Assembly (NCBI GenBank): GCA_964536265.1
Contig: CAZHVV010000007.1
Span: 1-51,671, forward strand
DNA length: 51,671 bases
From: JAPUDS01 sp964536265
GTDB taxonomy: Bacteria > Patescibacteriota > Saccharimonadia > Saccharimonadales > Saccharimonadaceae
Direction: 5' to 3'
Part shown: positions 1 to 7,444 of the stretch, one piece after another
Position numbering within the stretch: position 1 is the first letter of the stretch
Layout: every line of letters begins with the position of its first letter
Translations under genes and position numbers: made by a program
The notes under the pieces: model-generated
What the model was told of the DNA's origin: nothing
What the model saw: only the letters and a program-made list of their open reading frames with translations
Databases searched by the model: none

Positions 1-182
1 TGAAAATAGTTGTACAAGTGAACGGACGAGTCCGCGCGACGATACAAGCGCCAACTGATGCATCAAAAGAGGACCTCGAGCAGCTTGCGTTTGCTCATGA
101 AAGAGTGCAGGAATATCTTGATAACAAAAAACCGACCCGGGTTATTGTTGTCCCTGGCCGGTTGGTGAATATAGTTGTCTAA
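1..182 (+). CDS. leuS: Leucyl-tRNA synthetase, C-terminal end (partial)
   Basis: The reading frame is open from the left edge (first full codon at base 3) to a TAA at 180-182. The peptide begins KIVVQVNGRVRATI and ends in a short hydrophobic VPGRLVNIVV tail, which is the usual C-terminal domain of bacterial leucyl-tRNA synthetase, the enzyme that charges tRNA-Leu with leucine. Only the last 59 residues are in the window, so catalytic motifs (HIGH, KMSKS) cannot be checked. The following gene is on the opposite strand, so leuS is the last gene of its transcript. Confidence 0.9.
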   Translation, partial: KIVVQVNGRVRATIQAPTDASKEDLEQLAFAHERVQEYLDNKKPTRVIVVPGRLVNIVV

Positions 183-190
183 CTTCAGAA

Positions 191-604
191 TTATTTTTGT
201 CGTATAACAGCTACAGTAGGGAAGCCATCACCGTCGGTTTCGACAATAACGCGAACTCTGTTTCCGACCAAACTCTCGTCTGATTCATTTGCAATAGCTT
301 CTCGTGTGGCATCTTCGGACGCTTTGACGAGTAGATTACGACTTTGTTCATCTGCTATACCCAATGTATCGGCTTGTTCGAGGGCGGCGTTTACGACATC
401 TTCGAATGCAGCTTCAGCTGGGAAAAGAATGGTTCCATCGCTGTCTTTGTTGTCGATTGTTACAATTTGGCCACGTTCTTCAGGTTGCTGTTGGGCTTCG
501 GTAGAGCAGCCCGTAAGAGTGAGCGCACCTGCTCCAGAGGCGAGGACAACAGCTGTTTTGACTACGTTTTTCTTTAATTTTTCGAAACTTGTTATTTCAA
601 CCAT
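191..604 (-). CDS. Small predicted lipoprotein of unknown function
   Basis: This 137-aa protein has a basic N-terminus (FEKLKKNVVK), a hydrophobic stretch at about residues 17-30 and a lipobox LTGC with Cys33, so it is predicted to be exported and lipid-anchored. The mature part is acidic, starts with a Gln/Glu-rich linker and has no family I recognise. The gene faces leuS tail to tail. Upstream on the minus strand a TTGACA (634-639), a 17-bp spacer and TAATAT (611-616) end 6 nt before the ATG, so the message should start at or next to the start codon and be leaderless. No Shine-Dalgarno sequence is present. Confidence 0.8.
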   Translation of the reverse strand: MVEITSFEKLKKNVVKTAVVLASGAGALTLTGCSTEAQQQPEERGQIVTIDNKDSDGTILFPAEAAFEDVVNAALEQADTLGIADEQSRNLLVKASEDATREAIANESDESLVGNRVRVIVETDGDGFPTVAVIRQK

Positions 605-639
605 AATTCAATATTAGCATAAGCACGATAAAATGTCAA
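605..639 (-). promoter_or_regulatory. Promoter of the lipoprotein gene (leaderless)
   Basis: On the minus strand TTGACA at 639-634 and TAATAT at 616-611 are 17 bp apart. Only six bases separate the -10 box from the ATG at 604. The predicted transcription start coincides with the start codon. Confidence 0.75.
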
Positions 640-657
640 TACTATTGCATAATAATG

Positions 658-686
658 TTGTGATATCAAGGGAGAACTGGTACAAT
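658..686 (+). promoter_or_regulatory. Promoter upstream of rpmF-nusB
   Basis: TTGTGA (658-663) and TACAAT (681-686) are separated by exactly 17 bp. Transcription would start near 693 and give a leader of about 40 nt carrying AAGGAG at 716-721, the ribosome binding site of rpmF. It faces away from the lipoprotein promoter. Confidence 0.65.
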
Positions 687-732
687 GATAGCCAAGTTAT
701 ATCAATCAACCTGAAAAGGAGTTCTTTCGTCC

Positions 733-879
733 ATGGGTAAACCAAAGAAGCAAACTAGCCCACGCAAAACGGGTCTTCGCCGCAGTCATTTAACACTGAA
801 GCTAGCGCGTATTGTCAATGGGAAATCACCAGTCAAGGTCAAGACGACCAAGCGCGAAACTGGCAAAGCGCTGAAGTAA
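733..879 (+). CDS. rpmF: 50S ribosomal protein L32
   Basis: A 48-aa basic protein starting MGKPKKQTSPRKTGLRRSH, matching the conserved N-terminus of bacterial L32 (PKK-TS---G-RRSH). L32 is a small protein of the large ribosomal subunit. The usual length is about 55-60 aa with a four-Cys zinc ribbon; here the C-terminal half has no cysteine, so this is a short zinc-free form. AAGGAG at 716-721 lies 11 nt before the ATG. nusB follows 43 nt later on the same strand, so the two are probably co-transcribed. Confidence 0.9.
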   Translation: MGKPKKQTSPRKTGLRRSHLTLKLARIVNGKSPVKVKTTKRETGKALK

Positions 880-922
880 TCACAGTAGTACTTTTTCATT
901 TTTATAAATAAAGAACCGAAAT

Positions 923-1381
923 ATGGCATCAAACAGACATCTTGGGCGTATCATTGCCCTCCAAACACTCTATGAATACGAATTTCGCCTTGAGTGCGAG
1001 GATCCGAACGTTTCCGTACAAGAAATCCTGACTCGTAACCTTGAGAGGTACGATGACACGATTGGCGATAAAGGGTTCGTTGAAGCGATAGTCAATGGTG
1101 TTCTGAGCGATATGACCAGTCTCGATGAAACTATCCAGCCAATTGCGCCCGAGTGGCCGATTGCCCAGATAGCGCGCATCGACCGGATGATTCTGCGAAT
1201 GGCTCTATATGAGTTGCAAAAACTCACCGACATAGTTCCGCCAAAAGTAGTAATCAACGAAGCAGTTGAACTGGCCAAAGCCTTCGGTTCCGATAATTCA
1301 TCTAAGTTTGTGAACGGTGTTCTAGGAACGGCGTATCGCGCACTTATCGGAGATACAACCGATGCAACCACCAAAGTTTGA
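923..1381 (+). CDS. nusB: Transcription antitermination protein NusB
   Basis: The 152-aa product begins MASNRHLGRIIALQTLYEYEF, a good match to the RNA-binding first helix of NusB, and ends with the typical 'VINEAVELAKAFG...KFVNGVLG' helix pair. NusB binds boxA RNA with S10 (NusE) and promotes antitermination of rRNA transcription and rRNA processing. Length is normal for the family. It sits between rpmF and a Nudix gene, overlapping the latter by 20 nt, so translation is probably coupled. Confidence 0.93.
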   Translation: MASNRHLGRIIALQTLYEYEFRLECEDPNVSVQEILTRNLERYDDTIGDKGFVEAIVNGVLSDMTSLDETIQPIAPEWPIAQIARIDRMILRMALYELQKLTDIVPPKVVINEAVELAKAFGSDNSSKFVNGVLGTAYRALIGDTTDATTKV

Positions 1382-1856
1382 TAACATCAAGAAATATTTT
1401 TCTCGGAAGAAGCCGACTATTCAAGAAGTCGTACGTGAAGCCACTGCTGGTGGTATAGTTTTTCGACGCAATAAAAAGAACGAACTCGAATTTCTCATGA
1501 TTCAGGACCCGAAGGGCCGCTGGTCAATTCCGAAAGGGCACATAGAAGAGGGTGAAACCGCCCAAGAAACCGCCATTCGTGAGATTGGCGAAGAGGCAGG
1601 GCTCTTTGACGTTGAGCCTATATGCTGGCTTGGAAAAACACATTTCCGTTACCGACGTCTCGACAGACTTGTTCTCATGACGACACAAATTTACCTTATG
1701 AAAGTGAAGACAACTGGCAATGAAATCAAAAAAGAAGATTTTTACGCCAACATCAAGTGGTTCGAATTTAACGAAGCTCTCGATGTAGCTGAATATGAAG
1801 ACATTGGTCGCCTGATGCTACTCGCAAAACGTCGGATTCGTGAAAGGAGTCTGTAG
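1362..1856 (+). CDS. Nudix hydrolase, Ap4A-hydrolase-like
   Basis: The 164-aa protein has a full Nudix box at about residues 61-83 (GHIEEGE...REIGEEAGL, fitting GX5EX7REUXEEXGU), which binds the divalent metal and cleaves nucleoside diphosphate derivatives. The preceding WSIPKGH and the general layout resemble diadenosine tetraphosphate or nucleotide-sanitising hydrolases, but the substrate cannot be read from sequence. About 35 basic residues precede the domain. It overlaps nusB by 20 nt and its 3' end contains the ribosome binding site of rnc, so nusB, this gene and rnc form one operon. Confidence 0.85.
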   Translation: MQPPKFDNIKKYFSRKKPTIQEVVREATAGGIVFRRNKKNELEFLMIQDPKGRWSIPKGHIEEGETAQETAIREIGEEAGLFDVEPICWLGKTHFRYRRLDRLVLMTTQIYLMKVKTTGNEIKKEDFYANIKWFEFNEALDVAEYEDIGRLMLLAKRRIRERSL

Positions 1857-1858
1857 CC

Positions 1859-2575
1859 ATGATGCAAGGCGTGCACACTGCACCGTACCAAGAATTTGCA
1901 AAAGAGAAACTCGGGTTCGAGTTCAATAATGTTGAACTGTTTTTGACAGCTATGACTCACCGGAGTTATGTCAACGAACACAAAAAGAGCACCAAAGAGC
2001 ACAACGAACGTCTTGAATTTTTGGGTGATGCTGTGCTTGAGTTGGCAGTGACTGATTATTTGTATGACAACTTCTCTGAACCAGAAGGAATTTTGACAAG
2101 CTGGCGTAGTGCGCTAGTTCGAACAGAGAGTATCTCTGAAGCCGGTGTACGACTTGGGTATGAGCCGTTGATTCGTATGTCACGCGGCGAGAAGCGCGGC
2201 AGTGACCGTGCGCGTGCCCAGATTCTTGCCAATGCATTTGAAGCCTTAACAGGCGCAATTTACCTTGACCAAGGCTATGAAGCAGCCGATAAGTTTATAG
2301 CTAAAAATATCTTGTCAAAACTAGACGGAATCCTTGAAGTGGGTAGCTGGCGTGATCCAAAATCTCATCTTCAGGAGGTTTCACAAAGTGTTGATAACCA
2401 AACACCACAGTACCGTGTGATTGAAGAGGTTGGACCCGACCACGATAAAATCTTTCGTTTGGGTGTATATGTTGGTAATCAGCTCATGGGTGGGGGTGAG
2501 GGGCCATCAAAGCAAATTGCGCGGCAGCAAGCTGCAACGGCTGCTCTAATTGAATACAAGAAACGCGCCAAATAA
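1859..2575 (+). CDS. rnc: Ribonuclease III
   Basis: The 238-aa protein carries the RNase III signature ERLEFLGDAVL at residues 50-60 with the catalytic acidic residues, and a C-terminal double-stranded-RNA-binding domain beginning near DPKSHLQE (about residue 163). RNase III processes rRNA precursors and cuts structured RNAs. Length is standard. AAGGAG at about 1843-1848 lies inside the end of the preceding Nudix gene and supports the ATG at 1859 (an alternative ATG is at 1862). In this genome a plausible local substrate class is the long perfect stems around the tRNAs at 7.6-7.9 kb. Confidence 0.95.
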   Translation: MMQGVHTAPYQEFAKEKLGFEFNNVELFLTAMTHRSYVNEHKKSTKEHNERLEFLGDAVLELAVTDYLYDNFSEPEGILTSWRSALVRTESISEAGVRLGYEPLIRMSRGEKRGSDRARAQILANAFEALTGAIYLDQGYEAADKFIAKNILSKLDGILEVGSWRDPKSHLQEVSQSVDNQTPQYRVIEEVGPDHDKIFRLGVYVGNQLMGGGEGPSKQIARQQAATAALIEYKKRAK

Positions 2576-2649
2576 TCTCCTATTGTTAATGCCGCTTATG
2601 TTTGTTACAATCATGACGTAAGTTTGAGAGAACAAACAAGAGAGACAAA

Positions 2650-4230
2650 ATGACAAATACGTTTAGAATGCGTTCTGGCTGCTTTATTATAGTTGCCACC
2701 GTAATTTCACTACTAGTATCAATAGTTGCAACGCTACCTACAGCAGCACTTACTGGTAGCTATTCATGGAACCAAATGACAGGTATTAGTGGGGGTGACC
2801 AACAGATGTGGGAAACGCTCTCCATGAGCGGCAATGGTGCTCGAATGGCTATGGGCGTGTATGGCGGCACAATGTATGCATCGAGCAACTTCGGTTCAAA
2901 TTGGACGACTACGACTCGGAATTGGTACAGAGTAGACTCGAGTTCTGACGGCACGAAACTGGTTGCAAGCGTCTTAGCCGGCTATTTGTATACGTCTACA
3001 AACTCGGGCCTGACCTGGACAGAGCGGACCAATGCTGGGTCTCGCGGGTGGACGTCGGTCACAATGAGCGCTGACGGGACAAAGATGGCAGCAATCGGTG
3101 ATTATATTATTTACACCTCGTCCGATTCGGGTGCAACCTGGACAGAACAGCAGACGCCAATTTATCGTAGTTGGACGTCACTCACTATGAGTGCCGATGG
3201 TACAAAACTAGTCGTTGCCGACCCAATCAATGACGCACTTGCAACTTCATATGACTCAGGAGTTACATGGACAGAACAGGTTGTGCCAGGTGGCCAGAAC
3301 TATTCTTCTGTTGCAATGAGCTCAGATGGTAGCAAAATGATTGTTGGGACATTTTATGGCAATATTTACACATCTGCTGACTCAGGTGTCACTTGGGTAC
3401 AACAAATTGGTTCAGGTTCACGATATTGGCAAGCTGTTGCCGCGAGCAGCGATGCAACGCAGATAGTGGCGGTTGATCACGCTGGTCCGTTATGGGAAGG
3501 GGGAAGTGTTTATGTGAGCTCAGATAGCGGTGTGACATGGACCGAACAAGCTGCCTTAGGAACTGGTTTTTGGGAAACGGTGACCATGAACGCCAGTGGG
3601 TCTCGAGTTGCTGTGGCGCAGCTCGATGGATTTGTATATACGGGGACAATAGCAAATCATCAAGATACAGAAAGCTTCAATATGGACACGTTGGTTTCGC
3701 CCGAAGATAACACCGTCTCTGGCGCTGTCCTGTCTGTCGTGTCTTCTCCTTGTCCGGCAATAGACGCACCGAGTATTAGTGTACTGAGTTCAAGCGGTGT
3801 TATAGCTCCAGAAGCGGATGTGACGATTGTCGGAGGTATTGGCTTCAGCCTCTTATGTTCCACCCCCGGAGGTTCAGGCGATGCGACCATAGCTCTTGGG
3901 ACGTATCATGCGGATCTTTCAAAAATTCGAGTGTACAAGAAAATTCCTAATAGTTCGGCACTTCAAGACATTACCAGCGAAGTGAATCTTTCGAATCAGG
4001 TTCTTGGAGCTGGTGACACAACAACAATTTCATACACGCTTATTGACGGCAGTGATTATGACGAAGATGGAATAGTGAATGGAGTGATTGTTGACCCTCT
4101 ATACTTTGGCGTTGCTTCGAGCGCCACACTTGCAGACACAGGAGACAATCATATGCTCATACTGCTACTTGGTGTCACGTTCCTGTTCGGGAGTGCTTTG
4201 ACGGTGCTCGTATACAGTTCCAGGATGTAA
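2650..4230 (+). CDS. Secreted beta-propeller (Asp-box) surface protein with LAXTG-type anchor
   Basis: The 526-aa protein has a signal peptide (hydrophobic residues about 11-33, ending PTAA). Six Asp-box repeats follow at roughly 79, 117, 158, 201, 243 and 291 (consensus S-x-D-S-G-x-T-W-T-E-Q), spaced about 40 residues, predicting a BNR/sialidase-like six-bladed propeller. Residues 340-490 resemble a choice-of-anchor U domain (DYDEDGIVNGVIVDP). The C-terminus is LADTG (494-498), a hydrophobic helix (502-521) and a short tail with one Arg. LAXTG is the known recognition motif of class E sortases, so wall or surface anchoring is likely. It could mediate attachment to a host cell; sialidase activity is not implied. 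The promoter was not identified with confidence. Confidence 0.8.
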   Translation: MTNTFRMRSGCFIIVATVISLLVSIVATLPTAALTGSYSWNQMTGISGGDQQMWETLSMSGNGARMAMGVYGGTMYASSNFGSNWTTTTRNWYRVDSSSDGTKLVASVLAGYLYTSTNSGLTWTERTNAGSRGWTSVTMSADGTKMAAIGDYIIYTSSDSGATWTEQQTPIYRSWTSLTMSADGTKLVVADPINDALATSYDSGVTWTEQVVPGGQNYSSVAMSSDGSKMIVGTFYGNIYTSADSGVTWVQQIGSGSRYWQAVAASSDATQIVAVDHAGPLWEGGSVYVSSDSGVTWTEQAALGTGFWETVTMNASGSRVAVAQLDGFVYTGTIANHQDTESFNMDTLVSPEDNTVSGAVLSVVSSPCPAIDAPSISVLSSSGVIAPEADVTIVGGIGFSLLCSTPGGSGDATIALGTYHADLSKIRVYKKIPNSSALQDITSEVNLSNQVLGAGDTTTISYTLIDGSDYDEDGIVNGVIVDPLYFGVASSATLADTGDNHMLILLLGVTFLFGSALTVLVYSSRM

Positions 4231-4236
4231 CAGTTG

Positions 4237-4265
4237 TTGACAAGAGGTGGCAACACCGGTATAAT
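4237..4265 (+). promoter_or_regulatory. Consensus promoter of rpsP
   Basis: TTGACA (4237-4242), a 17-bp spacer and TATAAT (4260-4265) match the sigma70 consensus in both boxes. Transcription from about 4272 gives a leader of roughly 43 nt with an AAGGAAAAGGAAG purine tract before rpsP. Confidence 0.85.
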
Positions 4266-4314
4266 CAACCACTGATTTAAGAGAAATTTTAAGGAAAAGG
4301 AAGATAACAGAACT

Positions 4315-4701
4315 ATGCTTGCAATCCGTTTGCAGCGTTTGGGCCGTAAAGGCTATCCAACCTACCGCATCGCCGTACAAGAGTCACAACGCCATCCATC
4401 AAGTGGTCGCGTCATTGCTCATGTTGGCAGCTATAACCCACACACGAAAGAATCTAATCTCAATAAAGAAAAAATTGAGCTGTACTTGAAGAATGGCGCA
4501 CAACCAACACCTCGCGTTGTGAAGCTACTTGTTGAAGCGAAAGTTGCTCTACCTGCTTGGGTCGTGACAGCTGACAAAAAGAACCGTAGTGTTCGTCATC
4601 CTGAAAAACTTCGCAAGAACCAGCCAAAAGAAGAAGCACTAGTTGAGGCTCCAGCTGAAGAAGCTGTTGTTGAAACAGTCGAAACTCCTACAGCTGAATA
4701 A
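4315..4701 (+). CDS. rpsP: 30S ribosomal protein S16 with acidic C-terminal extension
   Basis: The first about 85 residues (MLAIRLQRLGRKGYPTYRI..., GSYNPH) are a standard S16, a primary assembly protein of the small subunit. The protein is 128 aa long because of a tail rich in Glu, Ala, Val and Pro (about residues 103-128) that is not part of the folded domain. A purine-rich tract (AAGGAAAAGGAAG) just upstream serves as ribosome binding site. It is followed by a terminator and then khpA, the common bacterial order rpsP-khpA-(rimM)-trmD, although rimM is not found. Confidence 0.95.
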   Translation: MLAIRLQRLGRKGYPTYRIAVQESQRHPSSGRVIAHVGSYNPHTKESNLNKEKIELYLKNGAQPTPRVVKLLVEAKVALPAWVVTADKKNRSVRHPEKLRKNQPKEEALVEAPAEEAVVETVETPTAE

Positions 4702-4717
4702 CACCGCTCAATGTCAC

Positions 4718-4747
4718 AAAAAACGGCAGCGAACAGCTGTCGTTTTT
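4718..4747 (+). terminator. Rho-independent terminator after rpsP
   Basis: The sequence AACGGCAGC-GAAC-AGCTGTCGTT can fold into a stem with one G-U pair, flanked by A-run upstream and TTTTT downstream. It lies 17 nt after the rpsP stop codon. Confidence 0.75.
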
Positions 4748-4807
4748 CGTTCACTAGCTTTTTTGGGTTATACTGTATAGTACGATACTAAACAACAGGG
4801 AGGCTGT

Positions 4808-5269
4808 ATGGCATCAACAATAGACCAACAATTTATCGAATATATCGTAAAATCACTAGTAGGGAACCCGGACGCTGTCACGATTGAGCGTACGATTGAT
4901 GAAAAAGGTGTACTTTTAGAGCTAACTGTCGACCCAGAAGATATTGGTCGTGTGATTGGCAAACGCGGGTCAACCGCACAAAGCCTACGTGCACTACTCC
5001 GCGCTCTTGGGACGAAGAATGACGCTCGTTATAACCTCAAAATCGTCGATATTGACCGCCCAGAGAGCGAACGTGGTCGTCCAATGTCTCATGACGCGCC
5101 AGCAGATGATTCTTCCGCTGTTGCTAATGACGACGATGAAGATGTGACAGAAGTAGCAGATATTGAAGCGCCTGTGCAAAACGTAACAGATGAAGCTGTG
5201 GAAAACAGTTCTGAGCTGACGAAGAAGACCCGTAAAGAGCTTGCGGACTTAGACGATCTCGATATATAA
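4808..5269 (+). CDS. khpA: KH-domain RNA-binding protein KhpA with acidic tail
   Basis: Residues 1-78 form a single type II KH domain with the GxxG loop GKRG (about residues 51-54) in the context VDPEDIGRVIGKRGSTAQSL, typical of KhpA. KhpA pairs with KhpB/EloR in many bacteria and binds RNA broadly. The family is usually about 75-80 aa; here 153 aa because of a very acidic, low-complexity C-terminal tail (many Asp, Glu, Val). GGGAGG at about 4797-4803 is the ribosome binding site. A strong terminator follows. Confidence 0.88.
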   Translation: MASTIDQQFIEYIVKSLVGNPDAVTIERTIDEKGVLLELTVDPEDIGRVIGKRGSTAQSLRALLRALGTKNDARYNLKIVDIDRPESERGRPMSHDAPADDSSAVANDDDEDVTEVADIEAPVQNVTDEAVENSSELTKKTRKELADLDDLDI

Positions 5270-5330
5270 TCATTAACAAGTTCAGATACACATGAACTGC
5301 GAGATAAGTATTGCGAGACTTATATGTGCT

Positions 5331-5362
5331 AAAAAGCCCGCCCAAAATTAGGCGGGTTTTTT
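5331..5362 (+). terminator. Strong bidirectional terminator
   Basis: AAAAAGCCCGCC-AAAATTA-GGCGGGTTTTTT forms a perfect GC-rich stem with A-tract on one side and T-tract on the other, so it can end transcription from khpA (plus) and from the structured element and membrane gene (minus). Confidence 0.9.
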
Positions 5363-5374
5363 GGACACAAAAAT

Positions 5375-5478
5375 AGCCCACCAACGCGGCTCCGCTGACT
5401 CCAGGCTCGACCTGGCCAGATAAAGTCTGGAATCAGGGAGCCGAATCGGCAAAACGGTTAGTGGGGTATGGGTGGGCT
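5375..5478. ncRNA. Cloverleaf-like structured element, candidate small RNA or structured 3' UTR
   Basis: Closing helix AGCCCACC (5375-5382) pairs with GGTGGGCT (5471-5478). Inside, GGCTCC (5388-5393) pairs with GGAGCC (5437-5442), extended by CTGA/TCAG (5395-5398 with 5433-5436). That helix encloses two adjacent hairpins, CCAGG-CTCGA-CCTGG (5401-5415) and CCAGA-TAAAG-TCTGG (5416-5430). A further hairpin AATCG-GCAAAA-CGGTT lies at 5444-5459. On the minus strand the outer helix is followed by TATTTTTG and lies 11 nt after the stop codon of the membrane gene at 5490, so a minus-strand RNA is the better guess. It does not match tRNA, tmRNA, 4.5S or RNase P patterns I know. Confidence 0.5.
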
Positions 5479-5489
5479 GTCGTCTCAGT

Positions 5490-5885
5490 CTAGACATCAT
5501 CGAATAGCTTGTCGATAAAGTCTTTGGTCATGAGCATGACTCTCCACCCGTAAATTACGACGAAGACACCTGCAAGGCTGGCGCCAATCCATCGTTCATC
5601 ATTCAGGGCGTACCACGTGTAGATTCCGGCAGTGATGGTCGTAAGGAGCACCGCCTTATCCGCGATGTGGTAAATCACTCGGGATTTCCTTTTATACTGC
5701 AGCCATAACAGCACCTCGGCCGAGAGTCCCCACAATACGAAGGACACTGCTAAGGCCAGGTAACTGTTGTTGGTGGTAAGCGCCACGCCCATCATGATCC
5801 CGAAGTTCACAACGAACAGGATGGTAGCCGGTGCTACCGACTTACGAGCACTCTCGAGTTCCTCAAGATGTTGCTGTTTTCTCAT
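5490..5885 (-). CDS. Four-helix membrane protein of unknown function
   Basis: The 131-aa product starts MRKQQHLEEL and has about four hydrophobic segments with a short basic loop (QYKRKSR) in the middle. I do not recognise a family. The frame is open further upstream to 5963, but the start at 5885 is preferred because AGAAGG lies about 6 nt before it, whereas the upstream part is the predicted promoter and leader. It is divergent from trmD and is followed by the structured element at 5375-5478. Confidence 0.7.
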   Translation of the reverse strand: MRKQQHLEELESARKSVAPATILFVVNFGIMMGVALTTNNSYLALAVSFVLWGLSAEVLLWLQYKRKSRVIYHIADKAVLLTTITAGIYTWYALNDERWIGASLAGVFVVIYGWRVMLMTKDFIDKLFDDV

Positions 5886-5934
5886 AGTCACCTTCTTAGT
5901 AGGAACATTCCGCACGAACGTATGAAACATCATA

Positions 5935-5963
5935 TTAATAACATTTGTGTACAAACAAGTCAA
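5935..5963 (-). promoter_or_regulatory. Promoter of the 5490-5885 gene with possible operator in the spacer
   Basis: On the minus strand TTGACT (5963-5958), a 17-bp spacer and TATTAA (5940-5935). The spacer holds the imperfect palindrome TTTGTGTACAAA (5944-5955), a position where a repressor would block polymerase. The -35 box lies about 20 nt from the trmD start. Confidence 0.5.
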
Positions 5964-5983
5964 TATCTGCTACGCTGTAACAG

Positions 5984-6640
5984 ATGAAGAAGTTCCAAGT
6001 TATTACCCTTTTTCCAGAAATGTTTACTGGGGTTTTTGAAAATTCCATGATGTGGAAGGCCCAGAAAGACGGAATCGTCGAACTATCGACGATTAATCTA
6101 CGTGAATTTGGTTTGGGACCGCGACGACAGGTTGATGATACGCCATACGGCGGGGGCGACGGCATGCTTCTCATGATTGAACCACTTTGGAATGCTGTGA
6201 AAGCCGCAAAGACCAATGACCCTGGCGCTAGAGTGCTACTCATGACGCCACGAGGTGAACGCTGGAAACAGGCACTTGCTCGTGACTATGCCGAGGCAGA
6301 GCAGGGGTATATCTTCATTTGTGGACGATATGAGGGCTATGACGAGCGAATCCTTGAGCTAGTTGATACCGAGCTAAGTGTCGGTGACTACGTGCTTACA
6401 GGCGGCGAGCTGCCTGCTATGACAATTATTGACAGTATCGTGCGTTTGCTGCCTGGCGTGCTTGGCGGAGAGAACAGCGCAGCAATCGAAAGCTTTTCAG
6501 ACGGCGAAACACTTGAGTATCCACAGTACACACGACCCGAAGACTTCGAGGGCAAAAAAGTACCAGATGTACTTTTGAGCGGTCATCATGCGGATATTGC
6601 CGCTTGGCGCGCCGAACAGTCAAAGAAAATTTCGAAATAA
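5984..6640 (+). CDS. trmD: tRNA (guanine-N1)-methyltransferase TrmD
   Basis: The 218-aa protein has the SPOUT trefoil-knot motifs of TrmD: PYGGGDGM (about 57-64), CGRYEGYDERI (about 113-123) and SVGDYVLTGGELPA (about 132-145). TrmD methylates G37 of tRNAs next to the anticodon using S-adenosylmethionine and protects reading frame. Length is slightly short (E. coli 255 aa), with a reduced C-terminal domain. It has no clear Shine-Dalgarno sequence; a weak -10-like TACGCT ends 7 nt upstream, so a leaderless message is possible. rimM and rplS, usual neighbours, are absent. Confidence 0.95.
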   Translation: MKKFQVITLFPEMFTGVFENSMMWKAQKDGIVELSTINLREFGLGPRRQVDDTPYGGGDGMLLMIEPLWNAVKAAKTNDPGARVLLMTPRGERWKQALARDYAEAEQGYIFICGRYEGYDERILELVDTELSVGDYVLTGGELPAMTIIDSIVRLLPGVLGGENSAAIESFSDGETLEYPQYTRPEDFEGKKVPDVLLSGHHADIAAWRAEQSKKISK

Positions 6641-6677
6641 TTTTAGAAAAAAGCAAGTGTCACCAAGATACCGTTAA

Positions 6678-6741
6678 AGCCCGTGTCCAGAGGGAGACGG
6701 GCTGAGTTGTGTGGAGACGTTGTAAGCGATCTCGATTTTTT
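6678..6741 (+). terminator. Two-hairpin region after trmD, second with T-run
   Basis: AGCCCGT (6678-6684) pairs with ACGGGCT (6697-6703), and three more pairs can form inside it. A second stem GAGACG (6714-6719) with CGATCTC (bulged A) is followed by GATTTTTT. The second is a plausible terminator for trmD; the first lacks a T-run and may be a processing or stability element. The stretch 6742-6860 shows nothing else clear. Confidence 0.5.
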
Positions 6742-6850
6742 GAAGGTGTTTTTGTTTTTCGTAACCGCTTATGAAGTAACTTTACTACGCAGGGACAATA
6801 AGCACAAGAGTTTTTTTCAAAAATACAACAATCTGACAGACATACTACTG

Positions 6851-6879
6851 TTAGTGAGTTATAACGATAATGCTATAAT
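6851..6879 (+). promoter_or_regulatory. Extended -10 promoter, leaderless
   Basis: TGCTATAAT at 6871-6879 is an extended -10 box (TGn before TATAAT). The -35 position (TTAGTG, 6851-6856) is weak. Six nucleotides separate the box from the ATG at 6886. Confidence 0.7.
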
Positions 6880-6885
6880 GAGCTC

Positions 6886-7386
6886 ATGAAAGACATATTC
6901 CCAAAAGCAGTCGCACCACCAAAACTAGTAAAAAAATACGCTCCAACTCTCGGTTACATTGCCGCAGGTATTAGTGCTATGTTCGCGGTGTTACATATGT
7001 TTCGAATTGACACGTTTGTTCCTATTATCGACAATGTCATACCTGCAAGCACCGGCTGGGCGGGTACAATTGTCGTGCTCATAGTTCTTGCAGAAGTGTT
7101 TGCGCTGCCATTCCTGCTGCGTACGAAGCTGAGTACACTTGCACAGATTGTGAGTGGGTACTTTGCGGTACTTGCGCCGCTCCTGTGGCTTCTTATCACG
7201 TTGTGGGCGTACGATACATCGTACTCAACTGGGCAGCTCGGACAATTTGTGCACGTTCCAGGTTCTGGTATGAGCATTCTAGTGAATGTCGTCTGGCTCA
7301 CATTTGTCTTCTATACGCTCTGGGCACTTGGCTATAACAACATCAAGCTTTCGAAACTTCTTCCACCCGCAAAGAAGAAAGTCTAG
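6886..7386 (+). CDS. Four-helix membrane protein of unknown function
   Basis: A 166-aa protein with about four transmembrane segments (roughly residues 23-42, 57-76, 85-108 and 126-148), a proline-rich start and a lysine-rich end (PPAKKKV). No catalytic motif is visible and I do not recognise the family. Its promoter is an extended -10 box six bases before the ATG, so its mRNA is predicted to be leaderless. It stands alone before the tRNA region. Confidence 0.7.
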   Translation: MKDIFPKAVAPPKLVKKYAPTLGYIAAGISAMFAVLHMFRIDTFVPIIDNVIPASTGWAGTIVVLIVLAEVFALPFLLRTKLSTLAQIVSGYFAVLAPLLWLLITLWAYDTSYSTGQLGQFVHVPGSGMSILVNVVWLTFVFYTLWALGYNNIKLSKLLPPAKKKV

Positions 7387-7444
7387 ACTCTTCCAATTGT
7401 CTGTACAAACAGAGGCGGTATGGTATAAAATAGTGTGGCGTCAA

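Noticed and set aside
306..617. Open frame of 103 codons antisense to the lipoprotein gene
   Set aside because: It lies wholly over a gene with lipobox and consensus promoter and has low-complexity Ser/Ala content typical of a shadow frame.
6683..6889. 68-codon open frame before the 6886 membrane gene
   Set aside because: It spans a hairpin terminator and a promoter, has no ribosome binding site and runs into the start of the next gene.
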